Origin: Acephala macrosclerotiorum
Taxonomy: Eukaryota; Ascomycota; Leotiomycetes; Helotiales; Mollisiaceae
Reading direction: 5' to 3'
DNA length: 64,000 bases
Assembly: GCA_014904845.1 (NCBI GenBank)
Contig: MU119257.1
Coordinates: forward strand, 26,733-90,732
A program made the translations under genes and the position numbers. The stretch's first letter is position 1. Each line of letters opens with the position of its first letter. This document shows, one piece after another, positions 63,561-64,000 of this stretch. Under the pieces are notes generated by a model. The model had not been told where the DNA came from. It did no database searches and saw only the letters and a list, made by a program, of their open reading frames with translations.

Positions 63561-63888
63561 ATAATAAATCAATTATTAAACGTATTATTAATTAAAATTA
63601 TATAATTAAAACTAAAAAATTCGAACGAAATATTATTAATTACTAATTAAATTATTAAATTAATTCATTTGAATTAAATACAAAACTTTTATCTACTAAA
63701 GAAACTTATTACTTATATAAAATTTTCGTACTTATTAAAGTTCTCGTTTATAGAATTCTCAATTAATTCAGAGTTCTATCTTTCAAAGTTTCATTACGTG
63801 ATATATACTTCGTAATTTCTATTCGTCGAGTCTCGCTCGCTTTGCTTATTTTATAATTTTTACTAGTTCTCATGTAATTCGTAATATT
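63561..63888. repeat. LTR, right copy
   Basis: Less mutated counterpart of 58072-58398. It keeps a GC-containing segment near 63827-63845 (GAGTCTCGCTCGCTTTGC) that reads GAATTTTACTCGTTTTAT in the left copy, a pure transition series. Confidence 0.8.
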
Positions 63889-64000
63889 ATTGTCGATTTA
63901 TACGAGAATTTAATTATATTAATTCGAGTTTTTATAAAAAGTTTTCATATTAAAAAAAAAGTTTTATATATAAAAAATATTATAATTTTATTTTAAAAAA

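Larger units (their letters stand above)
58072..63888. mobile_element. Degraded LTR retrotransposon
   Basis: Two direct repeats of about 327 bp bound a 5.2-kb internal region, the layout of an LTR retrotransposon. The internal sequence is too mutated to read gag or pol, so superfamily and strand are not assigned. The repeats differ mostly by transitions, as RIP would produce. No target-site duplication could be recognised. Confidence 0.75.
55195..64000. other. A+T-rich RIP-like block (right isochore)
   Basis: Gene-free, extremely A+T-rich DNA running to the window end. It includes repeat copy B (56938-57545) and a degraded LTR element (58072-63888). Open frames here are short and rich in Ile, Lys, Asn and Phe as expected by chance in such DNA. 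Cytosines outside CpG are more frequent than in the left block from about 58 kb on, with C exceeding G on the plus strand. Confidence 0.85.

Overview
The window is nuclear DNA of a filamentous ascomycete (Pezizomycotina). The evidence is short introns (about 46-163 nt) with fungal branch sites (CTAAC, CTGAC), typical single-copy ascomycete housekeeping genes, and two extremely A+T-rich blocks that look like the product of RIP (repeat-induced point mutation). A Leotiomycete with a two-compartment genome would fit, but that is only a guess.

Layout: (1) about 1-8318 is an A+T-rich, gene-free block with one partly spared repeat copy near 2.6-2.96 kb and an (ATT)n microsatellite. (2) About 8319-55190 is a gene island of normal composition. 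Its first 4.6 kb hold no recognisable gene. (3) About 55195-64000 is a second A+T-rich block holding a degraded LTR element (58072-63888) and a second, more mutated copy of the repeat found in the left block.

Genes in order: FKBP12-type prolyl isomerase (+), ubiquitin-activating enzyme E1 UBA1 (+), S-glutathionyl-hydroquinone reductase of the ECM4/Xi-GST type (+), cytoplasmic dynein heavy chain (-, 4349 aa), TOM20 (-), EXO84 exocyst subunit (+, divergent from TOM20), PP2A catalytic subunit (+), a seven-TM protein of the DUF3112 type (+), a FAR1/WRKY-GCM1-type zinc-finger protein (+), TYW1 (-), a calmodulin-like gene broken by one in-frame TAG (+), and an AAA+ ATPase with a DUF7025-like N-terminal part (-). 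These are mostly unrelated core functions: protein folding, ubiquitin activation, microtubule transport, mitochondrial import, exocytosis, phosphatase signalling and tRNA modification. They do not form a pathway cluster. The two genes nearest the right A+T block are the fast-evolving or broken ones.

I rebuilt exon structures by hand from splice sites, frame and family conservation. No new multi-gene system is evident. The most interesting items are the CpG-sparing hypermutation of the A+T blocks, the pair of unequally mutated repeat copies, the stop-containing but otherwise intact calmodulin-like gene, and several unusual introns: a GC-AG intron in TOM20, a stop-free 51-nt intron in UBA1, and a 75-nt in-frame intron in the reductase gene.
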